NCBI GenBank assembly: GCA_001801285.1
Contig: MGXG01000077.1
Location: 1 to 7,804 of the forward strand
Source: Gammaproteobacteria bacterium GWE2_37_16
GTDB lineage: Bacteria > Pseudomonadota > Gammaproteobacteria > UBA9339
Reading direction: 5' to 3'
Length of the DNA stretch: 7,804 bases
Position numbers and translations under genes: made by a program. The notes below the pieces were generated by a model. That model was not told where the DNA came from. It made no database searches and saw only the letters and a list, made by a program, of their open reading frames with translations. Of the stretch, positions 6,673 through 7,804 are shown piece by piece (the stretch's first letter is position 1; each line of letters begins with the position of its first letter).

Positions 6673-6695
6673 ATAAAATTTATAATTTTTAAAGT

Positions 6696-7313
6696 ATGTC
6701 CAAAACGAAAAGTAGCAGTAGTAAAAGATGGTTGCATGAGCATAATAGTGATGTTTATGTGAAACGCGCACATCAGGAAGGATATCGAGCGCGGTCGGTT
6801 TATAAATTACAGGAAATCCAGGCGATCCATAAAATACTTAAACCTGGTATGGTGGTTGTTGATCTTGGTGCGGCTCCAGGAGGCTGGTCTGAATTTGTTG
6901 CTAAAACAATAGGCAAATCAGGAAAGGTTTTTGCGGTGGATATTTTATCCATGCAGCCTATTGCTGGAGTTGAATTTATTCATGGGGATTTTACTGATCC
7001 TAAAATTGTAAATGCGCTGTCACAAAGGATAGGTGGGGCAGAGGTTGATGCTGTACTTTCCGATATGGCGCCAAATTTGAGTGGTTGTAGTGTTACTGAC
7101 CAGGCAAGATCATTGGAACTTTTAGAAGCAGCTTTAGTGTTTGCGAAAAAATTTTTAAAACTCAAGGGGATATTTTTATGTAAGGCTTTTCAGGGAGCAG
7201 AGTTGATAAAGTTTACCAATGAATTACGTAAGAATTTTTCTACAGTCAAAATTATAAAACCACCCGCCTCGCGTTCACGTTCTAAAGAGATTTTTTTGTT
7301 GGCGCAAAATTAG
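6696..7313 (+). CDS. rlmE: 23S rRNA (uridine-2552-2'-O)-methyltransferase RlmE (FtsJ/RrmJ)
   Basis: RlmE methylates the ribose of U2552 in 23S rRNA on the 50S subunit with S-adenosylmethionine, a late step in large-subunit assembly. The 205 residues compare with 209 in E. coli. Motif I, VVDLGAAPGGWSEF, forms the AdoMet site. The K-D-K-E catalytic tetrad is complete at Lys37, Asp123 (SDMAPNLSG), Lys163 (CKAFQG) and Glu198 (RSKEIF), each one position below E. coli Lys38/Asp124/Lys164/Glu199. The N-terminus is Ser/Lys-rich, then YRARSVYKLQEI. Divergent from yhbY and followed by ftsH, the E. coli order. The ATG at 6696 has no real Shine-Dalgarno (AAAG only); a TATAAT at 6681-6686 lies so close that a nearly leaderless transcript is conceivable. 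Confidence 0.97.
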   Translation: MSKTKSSSSKRWLHEHNSDVYVKRAHQEGYRARSVYKLQEIQAIHKILKPGMVVVDLGAAPGGWSEFVAKTIGKSGKVFAVDILSMQPIAGVEFIHGDFTDPKIVNALSQRIGGAEVDAVLSDMAPNLSGCSVTDQARSLELLEAALVFAKKFLKLKGIFLCKAFQGAELIKFTNELRKNFSTVKIIKPPASRSRSKEIFLLAQN

Positions 7314-7336
7314 TTTTCACGCACAGGTTGATATAA

Positions 7337-7375
7337 CGTAGGCTAAAGCCCGTGGCTACTTATCGCAGCTATTGC
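7337..7375. repeat. Degenerate REP-like unit between rlmE and ftsH
   Basis: CGTAGGCT (7337-7344), AA, then AGCCCGTG (7347-7354) and GCTAC (7355-7359) follow the plan of the palindrome at 639-661, but only the inner 4 bp pair perfectly. A decayed tail, CGCAGCTATTGCTACG, follows to about 7380. It lies 24 bases after the rlmE stop. Confidence 0.5.
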
Positions 7376-7425
7376 TACGAAATATCTGCTGTTATAACCA
7401 TAAAAAGCTTTGAGTTTCTTAAGTC

Positions 7426-7454
7426 TTGCAATATCATTAACTAAATTTTTTAAT
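7426..7454 (+). promoter_or_regulatory. Candidate sigma-70 promoter for ftsH
   Basis: TTGCAA (7426-7431, 4 of 6 to TTGACA) and TTTAAT (7449-7454, 5 of 6 to TATAAT) with an ideal 17-base spacer. Transcription would begin near 7461, leaving a leader of about 24 bases. It would let ftsH be expressed apart from rlmE across the repeat. Confidence 0.4.
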
Positions 7455-7484
7455 TCCCATTTTTAAATTATTTCATTGATTCCT

Positions 7485-7804
7485 ATGATAAAAAATCTTC
7501 TTCTTTGGCTTGTTATTGCGGTTTTTTTGATTGTTGTGTTTTCCAACTTTGGGCACGAACATCCAACTGTAACTAAAATCACTTATTCTGAATTTTTACA
7601 GGCGGTTGATAAAGGAGAGGTTAGTAGCGTTGTTATTGATAACCGTAATATTGATGCTGTGATGCGTAATAACACCAAATTATCCAGTTATATTCCCCTG
7701 GAAGATCAATATTTGCTGAGTGAATTATTGAAAAAAGGCATTAGCGTACGCGGCAATCCTCCGGAACAGGAAGGTTTGTTGATGCATATTTTTGTCAATT
7801 GGTT
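7485..7804 (+). CDS. ftsH: ATP-dependent zinc metalloprotease FtsH, N-terminal part only
   Basis: FtsH is a hexameric inner-membrane AAA+ protease that degrades misfolded membrane proteins and selected cytoplasmic regulators. The first 106 residues are in the window; the gene runs off the right edge with no stop. The first transmembrane helix is residues 4 to about 20 (NLLLWLVIAVFLIVVF), very close to the E. coli start MAKNLILWLVIAV. The periplasmic domain follows: ITYSEFLQAVDKGEVSSVVI, then YIPLEDQYLLSELLKKG and VRGNPPEQEGLL. The sequence stops at IFVNW, before the second transmembrane helix; the AAA and zinc protease domains lie beyond. The ATG at 7485 has no clear Shine-Dalgarno, but matches the family start. 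The gene follows rlmE with 171 bases between. Confidence 0.96.
   Translation, partial: MIKNLLLWLVIAVFLIVVFSNFGHEHPTVTKITYSEFLQAVDKGEVSSVVIDNRNIDAVMRNNTKLSSYIPLEDQYLLSELLKKGISVRGNPPEQEGLLMHIFVNW

Larger units (their letters stand above)
6274..6695. other. 422-bp divergent intergenic region between yhbY and rlmE, no gene seen
   Basis: This AT-rich stretch separates two divergent genes and should hold their promoters. No credible ORF, tRNA or REP unit was found. Visible items are a lone TATAAT at 6344-6349 without a good -35, a TTGACT at 6431-6436 without a good -10, an inverted repeat AAATTAA/TTAATTT (6461-6477), a promoter-like pair overlapping a palindrome at 6536-6567, and paired inverted repeats at 6641-6672. 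Two segments (6392-6401 and 6436-6448) recur in the same order in the yhbY-era gap. Confidence 0.7.

Noticed and set aside
6274..6695. tRNA, riboswitch or small RNA gene in the long divergent gap
   Set aside because: No T-loop GGTTCGANTCC-type sequence or cloverleaf arms were seen, nor a recognisable riboswitch core; the palindromes are isolated and lack a proper U-tract terminator.
6589..6771. 60-codon open frame on the minus strand, overlapping the rlmE start
   Set aside because: It overlaps the well-supported N-terminus of RlmE, has composition typical of AT-rich DNA read in a random frame (runs of Tyr, Phe, Lys) and no family resemblance or Shine-Dalgarno.
1..7804. A new defence or mobile gene system
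   Set aside because: All the protein-coding genes belong to recognisable chromosomal families; no integrase, transposase, toxin-antitoxin or phage-like gene is present, only small repeats.

Overview
The window looks like chromosomal sequence from a low-GC (about 40% by eye) gammaproteobacterium. The main evidence is the block yhbY (leftward) / rlmE-ftsH (rightward), the same divergent arrangement as in Escherichia coli, together with close resemblance of YhbY, RlmE, Era and the FtsH N-terminus to gammaproteobacterial forms. The AT-richness, weak Shine-Dalgarno sites and style of the outer-membrane protein would fit the Legionellales (Coxiella/Aquicella-like lineages). That placement is an inference, not something the sequence proves.

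Layout from left to right: (1) the 3' part of a secreted 8-strand-type outer-membrane beta-barrel protein gene (1-582, +); (2) a cluster of REP-like palindromes; (3) a full-length pyruvate:ferredoxin/flavodoxin oxidoreductase of 1192 residues (710-4288, +); (4) a perfect hairpin between convergent genes; (5) a 145-residue bacterioferritin-like diiron protein (4348-4785, -); (6) a spacer with two more REP-like units and a 19-bp palindrome; (7) era (4983-5900, -) and yhbY (5977-6273, -), two ribosome-assembly genes in line; (8) a 422-bp divergent intergenic region with inverted repeats and one candidate promoter; (9) rlmE (6696-7313, +), a further REP-like unit and candidate promoter, then the first 106 codons of ftsH (7485 to the window end, +).

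The right half is a ribosome-maturation and protein-quality-control neighbourhood: Era (30S assembly), YhbY (50S-associated RNA-binding protein), RlmE (23S rRNA 2'-O-methylation) and FtsH (membrane protease). The left half pairs an oxygen-sensitive, iron-sulphur-rich enzyme of pyruvate metabolism with a probable iron-storage or iron-detoxifying ferritin. That pairing is suggestive, but the two genes are convergent and not an operon.

The most distinctive non-coding signal is a family of short GTAG-footed palindromes at the 3' ends of genes in four of the six intergenic gaps. They have the form of REP/BIME elements, which RAYT-type transposases are known to be linked with; none is encoded here. 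I did not find evidence for a wholly new multi-gene system. Apart from the repeats, the unusual points are extra cysteines around the proximal cluster of the oxidoreductase, a bacterioferritin-like protein that lacks the heme methionine, and several palindromes near gene starts.
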